Source of the DNA: Acidobacteriota bacterium
GTDB lineage: Bacteria; Acidobacteriota; UBA890; WLXD01
Direction of reading: 5' to 3'
Assembly (NCBI GenBank): GCA_012103255.1
Contig: WLXD01000001.1
Span: forward strand, 1,253,501 to 1,317,500
Length of the DNA: 64,000 bases
Shown: positions 8,750-17,654 of the stretch, piece after piece
Layout: the number at the start of each line of letters is the position of its first letter
Numbering within the stretch: position 1 is the stretch's first letter
The notes under the pieces: model-generated
Told to the model about the DNA's origin: nothing
Database searches by the model: none
The model's input: only the letters and a program-made list of their open reading frames with translations
Position numbers and translations under genes: made by a program

Positions 8750-9117
8750 TCCGCTTCGACCAGGTCGATTCGATCCGGCGCGTTGGGCACGACGCAGAGA
8801 AACGCGAATGGAGCCTCGACCACGTCATAGGAGTGCGCGACCCCAGCGGGAATGTAGACCGCGTCGTTGGCTTTTACCTCGTGCGTCTCATCTCCGATTC
8901 GAACCCGGCCGCGTCCGCTCAACACGTACTGCTCGTGTTCCACGAGGTTGGTATGCAGCGGCATCCCGCCGCCTTCGCCCATCACGAAGCGGCGCATCGC
9001 GAAGTTTGGCATGCCGTCGTCTTCGCCGAGCAGGACCTGGTTCTGAGTAGCCGTGCCAGCTGCCACATCGTTGAGGGCAAGTTCTCCGACGGGCTTCACA
9101 AGTCCTTTGTCGGTCAC
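8746..9117 (-). CDS. Small cupin-domain protein
   Basis: A 123-residue single-domain cupin. The first cupin motif appears as GMPLHTNLVEHEQYVLSGRG (only one clear His of the usual HxH, with the Glu present) and the second as PAGVAHSYD. It could be a metal-binding isomerase, dioxygenase or sugar-binding protein; no specific role is evident. It starts with GTG that overlaps the TGA of the upstream mechanosensitive channel gene (GTGA), so the two are translationally coupled. The C-terminus shares 4 bases with the convergent THUMP gene. Confidence 0.85.
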   Translation of the reverse strand: MTDKGLVKPVGELALNDVAAGTATQNQVLLGEDDGMPNFAMRRFVMGEGGGMPLHTNLVEHEQYVLSGRGRVRIGDETHEVKANDAVYIPAGVAHSYDVVEAPFAFLCVVPNAPDRIDLVEAD

Positions 9118-10262
9118 GGCAGGATCTCCTCATCAGGGTTGTCGAGCGGCGGCCAGGGTGAGTTCGCCGGCGCCTGCTTGATGTAGAGGTCGCGCTTCGG
9201 ATAGGGAATCTCGATTCCGGCTGCGTCGAACAGATTCTTCACGCGCTCGGTGATCCAGTCGTCGGCGGCGCGACGCTGGCGCGCGTCGTTCAGCCAGACC
9301 CGGAGTTCAAGATCAACGGACGATGCGCCGAATGCGCGTAGGATGCAGACGGGCTCCGGGTTCGCCTCGACGAACTCGCAGGCGTTGGCAGCCTCGATGC
9401 ATAGACCCTTGGCCGCTTCGACATCCGCGTCATAGGCGATGCCGATCGGAATGCGCAGTCGAATCGTGGTGCCCGAAGCGGTGTAGTTCACGATGTCGCG
9501 CCGCATGATCTCGTTGTTCGGGATGATCACCATGATGTTGTCGGGAGTCCGGATCTTGGTGGCCCGGATGCCGATCTCCACGATGTCGCCCCAGTTTGCC
9601 TGGCGGGCCGGCGCGCCCCAGATTTCGATGCGGTCGCCCACTTCGAACGGTCGGTCGACGATTAATAGAACGCCCGCGATCAGGTTCGAGAGCGTGTCCT
9701 TGGCAGCGAACGAAAGCGCCACGCCGAGGACGCTGGCGCCCGCGATGAATGGGGCGATTTGAACGTTGAGCTGGCCCAGCGCGAGCACTACCCCGATCGC
9801 CACAACGCCCCAGGACAGGATTCGGTTGACCCACGGGAGGGCGGTGTCGTCGATCTTGGACTCTGTCCGGCTGACAAGGCCCTCTTGCAGAACAGTCAAG
9901 AGTTTCTGGATCAGGCGTGCCGCCGGGAATGTGAGCGCCACGAGCCATGCGGCGCCCACGACGCGAGCCAGTCCGGGAAGCGTCCAGATATGCGCCAGTC
10001 GCCAGCTGGCCCAGAAGACCACCGAGATCAAGATCGCGCGCCGGCCGGCCTCGACGACGTAGTCGTCGACCATGGTCTCCGTCTTGCTCGCGAAACGCGT
10101 CTGGACGCGACCTAGAACCCAGCGGGCGAGGACAAAGACCAACGCGGCCGCGAGCACCTGCAGCACGCTCTGCGCGAGCCGCGGCACGGCGAACTCGCGA
10201 GCTTCAGCGAGCAGTGCCTGAAAGTCGATCGCGCTGGGGTCGAAGCCCAAGAAATCAGCCAT
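9114..10262 (-). CDS. MscS-family mechanosensitive channel
   Basis: A 382-residue inner-membrane channel for relief of osmotic downshock. Three to four hydrophobic segments lie in the first 200 residues. The pore-lining helix and the following beta domain are recognisable in GASVLGVALSFAAKDTLSNL, then DRPFEVGDRIEIWG and the NNEIM segment shared by small MscS proteins. The C-terminal cytoplasmic alpha/beta domain ends in a short proline-rich tail. The gene reads into the small cupin gene with a 4-base overlap. It is divergent from the DNA glycosylase gene. Confidence 0.93.
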   Translation of the reverse strand: MADFLGFDPSAIDFQALLAEAREFAVPRLAQSVLQVLAAALVFVLARWVLGRVQTRFASKTETMVDDYVVEAGRRAILISVVFWASWRLAHIWTLPGLARVVGAAWLVALTFPAARLIQKLLTVLQEGLVSRTESKIDDTALPWVNRILSWGVVAIGVVLALGQLNVQIAPFIAGASVLGVALSFAAKDTLSNLIAGVLLIVDRPFEVGDRIEIWGAPARQANWGDIVEIGIRATKIRTPDNIMVIIPNNEIMRRDIVNYTASGTTIRLRIPIGIAYDADVEAAKGLCIEAANACEFVEANPEPVCILRAFGASSVDLELRVWLNDARQRRAADDWITERVKNLFDAAGIEIPYPKRDLYIKQAPANSPWPPLDNPDEEILP

Positions 10263-10332
10263 GGCCCGAAGCTAGCAGCGGTCTCGGTCTGGGACAAGCG
10301 CGCAGTGCGATGCGAACGGTTACGCTTCGAAC

Positions 10333-10986
10333 ATGCGGACACACCGATCGACCACGGCCGAGGATCTTCGTCGCGCAGAGCGCAGCCTCGCGCGGCGCGA
10401 CCCCGTGCTGCGTGCTGTGATTCGCGAGGCCGGGCCGGCGAGCCTGGACGCGCAGTGGCGTCGGGATGCGTTCGGGGCTCTCGTGCAAACGATGATCGGA
10501 CAGCAGATTTCTATCCACGCTGCAGCCGCGATTCACCGTCGCTTCAAGGCGCTCTTCGGCGGCCGCAGCCCGTCTGCGAGACGGCTCCTGACGGCAACCG
10601 ACGACGAACTCCGCGGTGTGGGCCTGTCACGCCCGAAGATTGTCTACATGCGCGATCTCGCAGAGCGCGTCGCCTCACGTCGATTCGTGGTGTCGAAGTT
10701 GGAATCGATGCCGGACGACGAGGCGATCGCCGCGCTAGTCGCCATCAAGGGCATCGGCATCTGGACCGCTGAAGTGTTCCTGCTGTCCCGACTGGGTCGA
10801 CTCGACGTGATGCCCGCGGACGATCTCGGTCTGCTCGAGGGGGCGCGGCAGCTGTACGACATGAAGGCGCGGCCTGCCCCCGACGAGCTGCGGGCGTTTG
10901 CGGAGCGCTGGCGGCCGTATCGCTCGGTTGCCGCCTGGTATCTCTGGCAGGGGCGTCGGTTGGCCATGGGAGCCGAGTTGCGTTGA
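10333..10986 (+). CDS. AlkA-like DNA-3-methyladenine glycosylase II
   Basis: A 217-residue HhH-GPD base-excision glycosylase that removes alkylated bases. The helix-hairpin-helix reads VAIKGIGIWTAEVFLL (about 136-151) and is followed by DVMPADDLGL, with Asp164 at the position of the catalytic aspartate of AlkA. The QTMIGQQIS segment near residue 52 is also typical. It is shorter than E. coli AlkA (282 aa), lacking the N-terminal beta domain, as in many bacterial and yeast Mag1-like forms. The stop codon overlaps the TTG start of a uracil-DNA glycosylase, pairing two repair glycosylases in one operon. Confidence 0.93.
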   Translation: MRTHRSTTAEDLRRAERSLARRDPVLRAVIREAGPASLDAQWRRDAFGALVQTMIGQQISIHAAAAIHRRFKALFGGRSPSARRLLTATDDELRGVGLSRPKIVYMRDLAERVASRRFVVSKLESMPDDEAIAALVAIKGIGIWTAEVFLLSRLGRLDVMPADDLGLLEGARQLYDMKARPAPDELRAFAERWRPYRSVAAWYLWQGRRLAMGAELR

Positions 10987-11711
10987 CGGACTCATGGCAA
11001 TCGCTCGAACGTGAGATCACGACGTGCCGACTGTGCCCGCGCCTGGTCGAGCATCGCGAGAAGATGGCCCGTGTGAAGCGCGCCTCGTTCAAGGACCAGG
11101 AATACTGGGGTCGGCCGGTGCCAGCGTTCGGCGATCGTGGTGCCCGCATCGTGATCGTTGGCCTGGCTCCCGCGGCGCATGGTGCCAACCGGACCGGGCG
11201 TATGTTCACGGGCGACCGCTCGGGCGACTGGCTTTATAGAGCGCTGCACGAAGCCGGCTTCGCGAATCAGGCCGAATCGGTTGCCGCCGAAGACGGACTC
11301 GAACTCACCGACGTGTTCATCACGGCCGCAAACCGATGCGCGCCCCCCGCCAACAAACCCACGACGATCGAACGCGATCTGTGCCGGCCGTTTCTGGATC
11401 GCGAGTTCGAGCTTCTCGATGCCGAAGGGGAGGGGGTCCGCGTGTTTATCGCACTGGGTTCCTTCGGATGGGATCAGGCGATTCGTGTGCTCCGCGAGCG
11501 AGGCTGCGCGATTCCGAAGCCGAAACCGAAGTTCGGTCATCTCGCCGAGGCGCAGATCCTTGCGCCCGCGAGTGGGCACAAAGGGTTCCCGCGGAACGAT
11601 CTGACGCTGCTCGGGTCGTACCACCCAAGTCAGCAGAACACCTTCACGGGGAAACTCACGCGACCCATGTTGGCCGCGGTGTTCTCGCGAGCCGCGGAAC
11701 TTCTCGACTAG
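10983..11711 (+). CDS. Type 5 uracil-DNA glycosylase (UdgB family)
   Basis: A 242-residue glycosylase that removes uracil and some deaminated purines from DNA. Four cysteines for the Fe-S cluster are suggested by CRLCPRL near the N-terminus and later Cys residues. Motif 1 reads GLAPAAHGANRTGRMFTGD; family 5 enzymes lack a polar catalytic residue in this motif, as here. Motif 2 is GSYHPSQQNTFTGKLT. The start is a TTG that overlaps the TGA of the AlkA-like gene; no ATG fits the conserved N-terminus. The 3' end overlaps the convergent GST gene by 4 bases. Confidence 0.93.
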   Translation: MTDSWQSLEREITTCRLCPRLVEHREKMARVKRASFKDQEYWGRPVPAFGDRGARIVIVGLAPAAHGANRTGRMFTGDRSGDWLYRALHEAGFANQAESVAAEDGLELTDVFITAANRCAPPANKPTTIERDLCRPFLDREFELLDAEGEGVRVFIALGSFGWDQAIRVLRERGCAIPKPKPKFGHLAEAQILAPASGHKGFPRNDLTLLGSYHPSQQNTFTGKLTRPMLAAVFSRAAELLD

Positions 11712-12355
11712 CCGTCGTAGTGCGGCACGGTCTCCGATTCGGTCTGCGCCCCGGCGATCCATTCGGCCACGTCCGCATGCTCCCACACGCTCAGAGCGTA
11801 GTCGCCGCTGACCTGATCAAGCTCCACACCAAACGAACGGAAGCGACTGACCACAGGGGCGAAAAACATGTCGGCAGCGCACCAGTCGCCGAAGAGGAAG
11901 GGGCCATCGGCGGTTTTGCGGCACGTGCGCCAGATCTCCATGACGCGCTCAACGTCCCTTTCCACGTCCGTACCTCTAGCTTCGCCTGGGCTCGATCGGC
12001 GGACGTTGAACGGCATGTGGGCGCGAAGCGCTGGGAATCCGGAGTGCATCTCGGCGGTAACCGCGCGTGCCCCGGCCCGGGTGTGCGAGTCCACCTGCCA
12101 GATGCCCGCATCCGGGAACTGTTCGGCAAGGTATTCCGTGATCGCCAGGGAGTCCCACACGAGCAGGTCGCCGTGACGAAGCGCGGGGACCTTCCCTGCG
12201 GGGGACTCTGCGCGGATGGCGGCGGCGTAGTCGGGTGCCCCGAGATGGAATGGAATCTCCCTGAACGACGCTCCCGTGGCACGCAAGGCCAGCCAGGCGC
12301 GCATCGACCACGAGGAGTAGTTGCGGTTGCCGCGGTACAAGGTGAATTCAGACAT
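11708..12355 (-). CDS. Glutathione S-transferase family protein
   Basis: A 215-residue soluble GST. The N-terminal thioredoxin-like half has LYRGNRNYSSWSMRAWLAL, with a serine at the usual activating position, then SPAGKVPALRHGDLLVWDS, the cis-proline and glutathione-binding SS/DS region. The C-terminal helical domain follows from about residue 90. The SSWS form resembles zeta/YfcF-like bacterial GSTs; the substrate is unknown. It is followed on the same strand by nothing related: its upstream neighbour (secreted protein) ends 11 bases before its start, so they may be cotranscribed. Confidence 0.9.
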   Translation of the reverse strand: MSEFTLYRGNRNYSSWSMRAWLALRATGASFREIPFHLGAPDYAAAIRAESPAGKVPALRHGDLLVWDSLAITEYLAEQFPDAGIWQVDSHTRAGARAVTAEMHSGFPALRAHMPFNVRRSSPGEARGTDVERDVERVMEIWRTCRKTADGPFLFGDWCAADMFFAPVVSRFRSFGVELDQVSGDYALSVWEHADVAEWIAGAQTESETVPHYDG

Positions 12356-12366
12356 CGATCATGTCC

Positions 12367-12951
12367 TCAACGAAGTGCATCGTGGGAGATGCGTACGGCG
12401 CGTTCGATGCCGATCACGGTTTCCTCGGCCGTATCGAGGTTCTCGATGCCGATGTGCCACTCGAACTCATCGGGACTGACGAAACGCAGCCGCTGGAACC
12501 GGCCCGGCACAATGCGGTCGCCCTCGATGTCGTGATTGCGAAGATCGATCCCGGAGCCGTCGGGGAGGAACGTACCTTTGTAGATGCTCTTGCCGGTGAT
12601 GTTGCTGAAGATGCCGACCATCTCGATGGTTCCTTCACCATCCGGAGCATTCCACATCATCCAGGACTCACGCGTCCGACCCCTCGCCGCCGAGTACGAG
12701 CGACACACCACGTACGTGTCGGCGACCTCCCATTCACACACGCGAATCGAGTTCTCCACGTACTCGTTGTCGAGCCCGGGCCAGATCACCTCGCTCAGGT
12801 GCCACGTGCCGACCAGGAAAGAGAAGTCGGTGGCGGAGTTGGGCGCGGGCTCGAAGTCCATTGAAGTCTGCGCTGCCAGTTCAGCCGTGTTGAGAACGCC
12901 CACGGCGAGCGCGGCGCAGACGAGTGCCCTGAAACGGTTAGATCCGGTCAT
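12367..12951 (-). CDS. Exported hypothetical protein, DUF1579-like
   Basis: A 194-residue product with a signal peptide (MTGSNRFRALVCAALAVGVL up to AAQ) and a mature beta-rich domain containing FSFLVGTWHLSEVIWPG, WMMWNAPDGEGTIEMVGIF and PDGSGIDLRNHDIEGDR. The LVGTW start and the alternating strands recall small beta-barrel families (DUF1579, lipocalin-like), but I cannot name a function. I chose the ATG that begins the signal peptide; a much longer open frame upstream has no signal or recognisable content and overlaps the EamA gene. It is transcribed after the EamA transporter (17-base gap) and before the GST gene. Confidence 0.75.
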   Translation of the reverse strand: MTGSNRFRALVCAALAVGVLNTAELAAQTSMDFEPAPNSATDFSFLVGTWHLSEVIWPGLDNEYVENSIRVCEWEVADTYVVCRSYSAARGRTRESWMMWNAPDGEGTIEMVGIFSNITGKSIYKGTFLPDGSGIDLRNHDIEGDRIVPGRFQRLRFVSPDEFEWHIGIENLDTAEETVIGIERAVRISHDALR

Positions 12952-12968
12952 TACGGTGGTTCCCTGTT

Positions 12969-13958
12969 CTAGATGCCCTTGAAGCCGACCCCGCGGTCGA
13001 ACTCGGCCGTGGACATGCAGGGAGCACCGGCCGGTTGTTCGCCCTTGCGAAGCGATGCTAGTATGCCAAGGGCGATGCCTGCCAGGATGATGGCGCCGCC
13101 GATGAACTGGGCGCGCATCGGGACCTCGCCGAGCACCAGATATGCCGCGGCCACGCCGATGACCGGGCTGAGTGACGAGGCCAGGGTTACCTGGAGCGTC
13201 GTGGTCGAACGGAGACCTGAGTACCAGAGCATTTGGCCGCCCGCGACCACAACAGCTCCGTATAGGAGCATCCACCGCCACAGCGTGGGCGAGAGGACAT
13301 CGGCAAAGTGGTGCGGCCCGAAGAAGATCAGCACCCACACGGCGAAAAGCACCGTGCCCACCAGCGTGCGGAAGGCCGCGAAGATCCCCAACGGGACGGC
13401 ACCGAGTTCAGCCTTCGCAAGGATCGTGGCGGCGCCCAGGCACGCGGCGCCGAGTAGCGCGTAGATTTCGCCGCTGCCGAACATGAACCCGTCCATCATC
13501 GGGGCCAGCAGGAGCGATGCGGCAACTCCTCCAAGAGCGATCGCGGCGCCGGCCACGCTGAGTGCCGACAGGGACTCACCGAGGACGAGCGCTCCTAGCG
13601 CGAGAACGATCGGAATCTCGATCCGCCCCAGAAGAACGACCGACGTCACGGAAGTGCGCTCGAGCGCCGTGAAGATCAGCGCCGGCGCGAGTGCGACCGC
13701 GAGAACGGACACAGCGACCAGCGCGATCCATTCACGCCCCGTGATGGCGGCCACGTTGGTGCGCGTCCATTCTTTTCGACGGGCGCCGAACAGCACGATG
13801 AACGCCACTAGATTGCCGGCAAACAGCACGTTGCAGAACTGGATAGGGTTCATGCCGGCGACGGCATCGAGCGCGCCGAGTTCGCTGATCTTGCGGACCA
13901 CCGCGCTCGCGCTTCCCAGAATCAGGATCGCGATCCACAAATGTGCGCGAGTGCTCAT
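12969..13958 (-). CDS. EamA-family (DMT superfamily) permease
   Basis: A 329-residue inner-membrane protein with about ten hydrophobic helices in two repeated halves. The end of the first half reads LERTSVTSVVLLGRIEIPIVLALGALVLGE and the second half has the matching LASSLSPVIGVAAAYLVLGEVP; this E-rich end-of-repeat is typical of EamA metabolite exporters. Substrate unknown. It is preceded on the same strand by lepA with a 21-base gap and followed by an exported hypothetical protein. Confidence 0.9.
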   Translation of the reverse strand: MSTRAHLWIAILILGSASAVVRKISELGALDAVAGMNPIQFCNVLFAGNLVAFIVLFGARRKEWTRTNVAAITGREWIALVAVSVLAVALAPALIFTALERTSVTSVVLLGRIEIPIVLALGALVLGESLSALSVAGAAIALGGVAASLLLAPMMDGFMFGSGEIYALLGAACLGAATILAKAELGAVPLGIFAAFRTLVGTVLFAVWVLIFFGPHHFADVLSPTLWRWMLLYGAVVVAGGQMLWYSGLRSTTTLQVTLASSLSPVIGVAAAYLVLGEVPMRAQFIGGAIILAGIALGILASLRKGEQPAGAPCMSTAEFDRGVGFKGI

Positions 13959-13979
13959 GAGCCGACCTCGCAGCCGGAG

Positions 13980-15788
13980 CTACTGGTCCTGATCAGTGCG
14001 TAGTACCGCGAGAAATGCATCCTGGGGAATCTCGACGTTGCCGAAGGTACGCATGCGTTCTTTGCCCTTCTTTTGCTTCTCGAGCAGTTTGCGTTTCCGG
14101 GTGATATCGCCGCCGTAGCATTTCGCGGTGACGTCCTTGCGCACTGCGTTGATTGTCTTGCGGGCGATGATGTCGCGACCAATCGATCCCTGGATGGGGA
14201 TCTTGAACTGCTGCCGCGGAATAGTTTTCTCGAGCTGTTCACATGCATGCATGGCCCGGGCGCGTGCTTTGTCGCGGTGCACGAGCATGGCCAACGCATC
14301 AACCTTCTCTGCGTTCACCAGGATGTCGACCTTCACGAGGTCCGAGCGCCGGTAGTCGAACATCTCGTAGTCGAACGATCCGTAGCCCTGGGTCATGGAC
14401 TTGAGGCGGTCGTAGAAGTCGAAGAGAACCTCGGCGAGCGGCAGCTCGGCCTTCATCTCGACGCGACCGACTGCCAGGTAGTGGAACTGAATGTCGTGGG
14501 CGCGCTTGTCGCGTAGGAGTTCCATCACCGCGCCGAGGTACTTGTCGGGCATCAGGATCGAAGCCTTGATGAAGGGCTCCTCGACATGCTCGATCGTCGC
14601 CGGGTCCGGATACTCCGACGGATTCTCGACGACGTGATTTTCGCCATCGGCCGTCGTGATGCGGTACTGGACCGATGGCGCGGTGAGCAGCAGCGAGAGG
14701 TCATATTCGCGCGTCAGACGCTCCTGCACGATGTCCAGATGCAGCAGGCCGAGGAATCCACACCGATAGCCGAAGCCAAGAGCGCTCGAGGAGTCCTTCG
14801 TGAACGTCAACGAAGCGTCGTTGAGCGTCAGCTTGTCGAGCGCCTTGCCGAGGTCCACGTACTGGTCCGACTGCATCGGGAAGATCGATGAGAACACCAC
14901 CGGCTTCGCCGGCACGTAGCCGGGGAGCGGCTCGGGGGCGGCGTCGCTCGCCAGCGTGATCGTGTCGCCGATTTCGATATCGGAGACCGACTTGATTCCG
15001 GCGACCACGTACCCGACTTCACCAGTCTCGAGCGATTCGCCCTTTTCGCGTTTCAGTCGCACCACGCCGATTTCCTCGACGTCGTATTCAGCGTCCGTGT
15101 GCATGAGTCGGATGCGTTCGCCGGACTTGAGGCTGCCGTTGACGATTCGAACGAGCATGATCGCGCCGCGATACGGGTCGTACTCGGCGTCGAAGATCAG
15201 CGCCTGCAGCGGCTTCTCGGCCTCGCCTTCGGGAGCCGGGAGTTTCTCGACGATCGACTCGAGCAGCTCCGGCACGCCAGTGCCCTTCTTGGCGGAAGTC
15301 AGAACTGCCTCGAACGGGTCGAGTCCGAGGTCCTCGTCGATCTGTTCGCGAACCCTCTCGGGATCGGCGGCCGGCAGATCGATCTTGTTGATCACCGGCA
15401 ACATTTCGAGGTCGTGTTCCAGCGCCAGATAGAGGTTGGCAACCGTCTGTGCCTCGACACCCTGCGCGGCATCAATGAGCAGGAGCGCACCCTCACATGA
15501 CATCAGCGACCGGCGCACCTCGTGCGAGAAGTCGACGTGGCCCGGGGTGTCGATGAGGTTGAGCCTGTACTCGCGTCCATCGGCCGCGGTGTAATCCAGC
15601 GTGATCGTATTGCTCTTGATCGTGATGCCGCGTTCCTGCTCGAGTTCCATAGAGTCGAGCAGCTGGTCGCGGAATTCACGATCCGTAACGGCGCCGCACT
15701 CCTGGATCAATCGATCGGCAAGCGTGGACTTGCCATGATCGATATGCGCGATGATGCAGAAGTTGCGGATGTGAGACAGGTCGGTCAT
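13980..15788 (-). CDS. lepA: Elongation factor 4 (LepA), ribosomal back-translocase GTPase
   Basis: A 602-residue translational GTPase, the usual LepA length. The G1 motif AHIDHGKST, the switch DTPGHVDFSHEV and the NKIDLP G4 motif are intact. EF-G-like domains II, III and V follow, and the C-terminal LepA-specific domain contains RKTINAVRKDVTAKCYGGD and the conserved KRKLLEKQKKGKERM segment. It binds stalled or post-translocation ribosomes and affects initiation and elongation fidelity. The ATG giving MTDLSHIRNFCIIAH is chosen; an earlier in-frame codon adds five residues not seen in the family. The usual partner lepB (signal peptidase) is not adjacent. Confidence 0.98.
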   Translation of the reverse strand: MTDLSHIRNFCIIAHIDHGKSTLADRLIQECGAVTDREFRDQLLDSMELEQERGITIKSNTITLDYTAADGREYRLNLIDTPGHVDFSHEVRRSLMSCEGALLLIDAAQGVEAQTVANLYLALEHDLEMLPVINKIDLPAADPERVREQIDEDLGLDPFEAVLTSAKKGTGVPELLESIVEKLPAPEGEAEKPLQALIFDAEYDPYRGAIMLVRIVNGSLKSGERIRLMHTDAEYDVEEIGVVRLKREKGESLETGEVGYVVAGIKSVSDIEIGDTITLASDAAPEPLPGYVPAKPVVFSSIFPMQSDQYVDLGKALDKLTLNDASLTFTKDSSSALGFGYRCGFLGLLHLDIVQERLTREYDLSLLLTAPSVQYRITTADGENHVVENPSEYPDPATIEHVEEPFIKASILMPDKYLGAVMELLRDKRAHDIQFHYLAVGRVEMKAELPLAEVLFDFYDRLKSMTQGYGSFDYEMFDYRRSDLVKVDILVNAEKVDALAMLVHRDKARARAMHACEQLEKTIPRQQFKIPIQGSIGRDIIARKTINAVRKDVTAKCYGGDITRKRKLLEKQKKGKERMRTFGNVEIPQDAFLAVLRTDQDQ

Positions 15789-15842
15789 CGGTCGAAGGCG
15801 CACGGGCGCCGTTGCAGCGGAACGCGGGCCTTCGATTCTAGC

Positions 15843-15876
15843 CGGGCTGACAGCCGCGTGCGCGACCGTCAGCCCG
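15843..15876. other. Inverted repeat between lepA and the upstream gene
   Basis: A perfect 9-bp inverted repeat, CGGGCTGAC and GTCAGCCCG, with a 16-base loop. It lies downstream of the exported hypothetical gene and upstream of lepA on the minus strand. No T-run follows on either strand, so it may be an attenuator-like stem, a protein site, or chance. Confidence 0.3.
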
Positions 15877-15891
15877 CCGCGAACCGGGTTC

Positions 15892-16650
15892 CTACTGGTC
15901 CGACTGCACGGATTGCAGCTCGATGACGGTTTGTTCCGTGTCGCCCTGCACCGCCACCTGACGGATCAGGTAGGGCGGGCGATGAGCGACGTAGTTTCTG
16001 AGGTCGAACTGGTCGTTGCCGGTGACCACCACCATGCAGTTGTAGGTGACTCCATCGACCACGACCTCTTCTCGACCTTCGACGCGGAAGTCTGCGATCG
16101 ACTCTTCAAAGCCCGTCTCGGTCCACCCGAGCGTCGCGGCGCTTAGCGTTTCGAGTTGGCCAAGCGGCAGGGCGCCGAGGAGCCAGTACATGAGAGTGCC
16201 CTCGAACATCAGCCCGGCGGGGCGCTCGCTCACCCAGCGCCGCTCGCCATAGCCATCGGCGTCCAGCGACATCCGTGCCATGCGGATCTCGCCGTCCTGC
16301 TCGGCGATGTCGAGATATTCCACGCCCCAGCGGCCGAACGTCGTCTTGCGGTAGGCGAACCCGAGGTTGTCGGCGTAAAACCCGGCGTGGTCGACTGCCA
16401 ACCCGCCGAGGAATGACTGCATCGTCATCACAGCGCTGAAGATCGGGCGCTCGCCGTCCACGCGCCGGAGGTCGAGCCAGAAGGGCGTCCCCATCTGCTC
16501 GTACTTGGCGTGAAATGGTTGGATCGTCTCCGGGTTGACGGCATCGTCGCCCGGCCGGATCGGTTCCTGCTGAGCGATGGCGGCCGCGCTGACCAGGAGC
16601 GAAAGCGCGAGAGTTGCGATTGAGAACAAATAGCGGCGGGTACGGGACAC
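15892..16650 (-). CDS. Exported hypothetical protein
   Basis: A 252-residue protein with a clear signal peptide (MSRTRRYLFSIATLALSLLV, then AAAIAQ). The mature part has alternating beta-strand-like stretches such as PFHAKYEQMGTPFWLDLRRV, YRKTTFGRWGVEYLDIAEQDG and VDGVTYNCMVVVTGND. The arrangement, a secreted protein measuring about 230 residues with a DGVTY...C turn, recalls DUF3108-like lipoprotein-binding folds, but I do not recognise the family with confidence. It lies 103 bases upstream of lepA on the same strand. Confidence 0.75.
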   Translation of the reverse strand: MSRTRRYLFSIATLALSLLVSAAAIAQQEPIRPGDDAVNPETIQPFHAKYEQMGTPFWLDLRRVDGERPIFSAVMTMQSFLGGLAVDHAGFYADNLGFAYRKTTFGRWGVEYLDIAEQDGEIRMARMSLDADGYGERRWVSERPAGLMFEGTLMYWLLGALPLGQLETLSAATLGWTETGFEESIADFRVEGREEVVVDGVTYNCMVVVTGNDQFDLRNYVAHRPPYLIRQVAVQGDTEQTVIELQSVQSDQ

Positions 16651-16785
16651 AGGATTACCTCGTGGGGAACGTCGTCAGGACGCGGAGCTCGCGCCACTTG
16701 GTCGACACTACGAGGCGCCGGTGCGGTTGAAACGTCCGGGAGGCGCCGATTTCAGCGAATCGTCACCTGGCCGCAGCGAACCGAG

Positions 16786-17610
16786 TCAGGATTCGGAGGA
16801 CAGCGCGTCGGGGCCGCCCATCGCTGCTCGCAGCGACGCGACGTTCGTGCGGGAGACCTTCACCGTCGTGCCGTCGGCGAGGGTGGCGACCGCGTCTCCG
16901 CGCCCATGCGGCCGAAGCGACGCCACTCGACGGAGGTTTACGATCGCCGACCGGTGAACACGCAGGAACTGCCGCGGTGCGAGCTGCTTCTCGAGCTTCG
17001 CCAGCGACTCGCGCACCAGGTAGCGGGCGCCGGCCGCGTGCAGACACGCGTAGTAGTCAGCCGCTTCTACCCAGTCGATCGTCTCGACGTCCACAAACAC
17101 CGTGCGGCCGTGGTCCCGCACGGGGATCCGGTCGAGCGGGGCGGGCGATTCGTCGCCGGATGAGCCCGTGCGGCCGTCCGCCGCCGCGAACACATGCCCG
17201 AACGCGAGAATCACCGCGTAGACGGTCAGGTCGAGTAGCAGGCCGAAGGGAAGGTTGCCCCGGAGTCCGAGCCACAACGTGGCGGGCGTGATCGACAGAC
17301 CCTCGGATGGAATCAGATAGAGCAGCTCGATCAGCGTGCGTGCGATCGACAGTCCGATCGCCGCGCACAGGTGCGGAGCGATCCAGGTGTAGGTCTCGGC
17401 GTGCGGACGCCATCGCTGCCCAAGCCGGGCAATCAGAGGCGTCGCCATCGTCCACAGGTGCCACGACAGGAGCTGCGCTGCGAGAAGCGCACCGAAACCG
17501 ACGTCATGCCCCGCGTTACGAAGCGATAACCAACCCAGGGTTGTCGCCAACAATGCCACGGCTGTGAACACCGTGACGACGGCGACAAAGGTGCGCAGCT
17601 TGGAACTCAT
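16786..17610 (-). CDS. Membrane-bound LytTR-domain transcription regulator
   Basis: A 274-residue one-component regulator. Four hydrophobic segments occupy the first ~150 residues (for example FVAVVTVFTAVALLATTLGWL and LDLTVYAVILAFGHVFAAA). The C-terminal domain from about residue 160 is LytTR: IPVRDHGRTVFVDVETIDWV, YLVRESLAKLEKQLAPRQF and RVHRSAIVNLRRV are its signature segments for DNA binding. There is no receiver domain, so the membrane part probably senses the signal directly. It lies downstream of, and in the same direction as, the M14 peptidase gene (44-base gap), so it could be cotranscribed with it and regulate it. Confidence 0.9.
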   Translation of the reverse strand: MSSKLRTFVAVVTVFTAVALLATTLGWLSLRNAGHDVGFGALLAAQLLSWHLWTMATPLIARLGQRWRPHAETYTWIAPHLCAAIGLSIARTLIELLYLIPSEGLSITPATLWLGLRGNLPFGLLLDLTVYAVILAFGHVFAAADGRTGSSGDESPAPLDRIPVRDHGRTVFVDVETIDWVEAADYYACLHAAGARYLVRESLAKLEKQLAPRQFLRVHRSAIVNLRRVASLRPHGRGDAVATLADGTTVKVSRTNVASLRAAMGGPDALSSES

Positions 17611-17654
17611 CGCGATGGTGCTGGGTGGGGAAGTCAGCCGGGTTGGCCGCCGAG

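Noticed and set aside
12952-13338. N-terminal extension of the exported hypothetical protein
   Set aside because: It would bury a clear signal peptide and overlaps the EamA transporter gene on the same strand.
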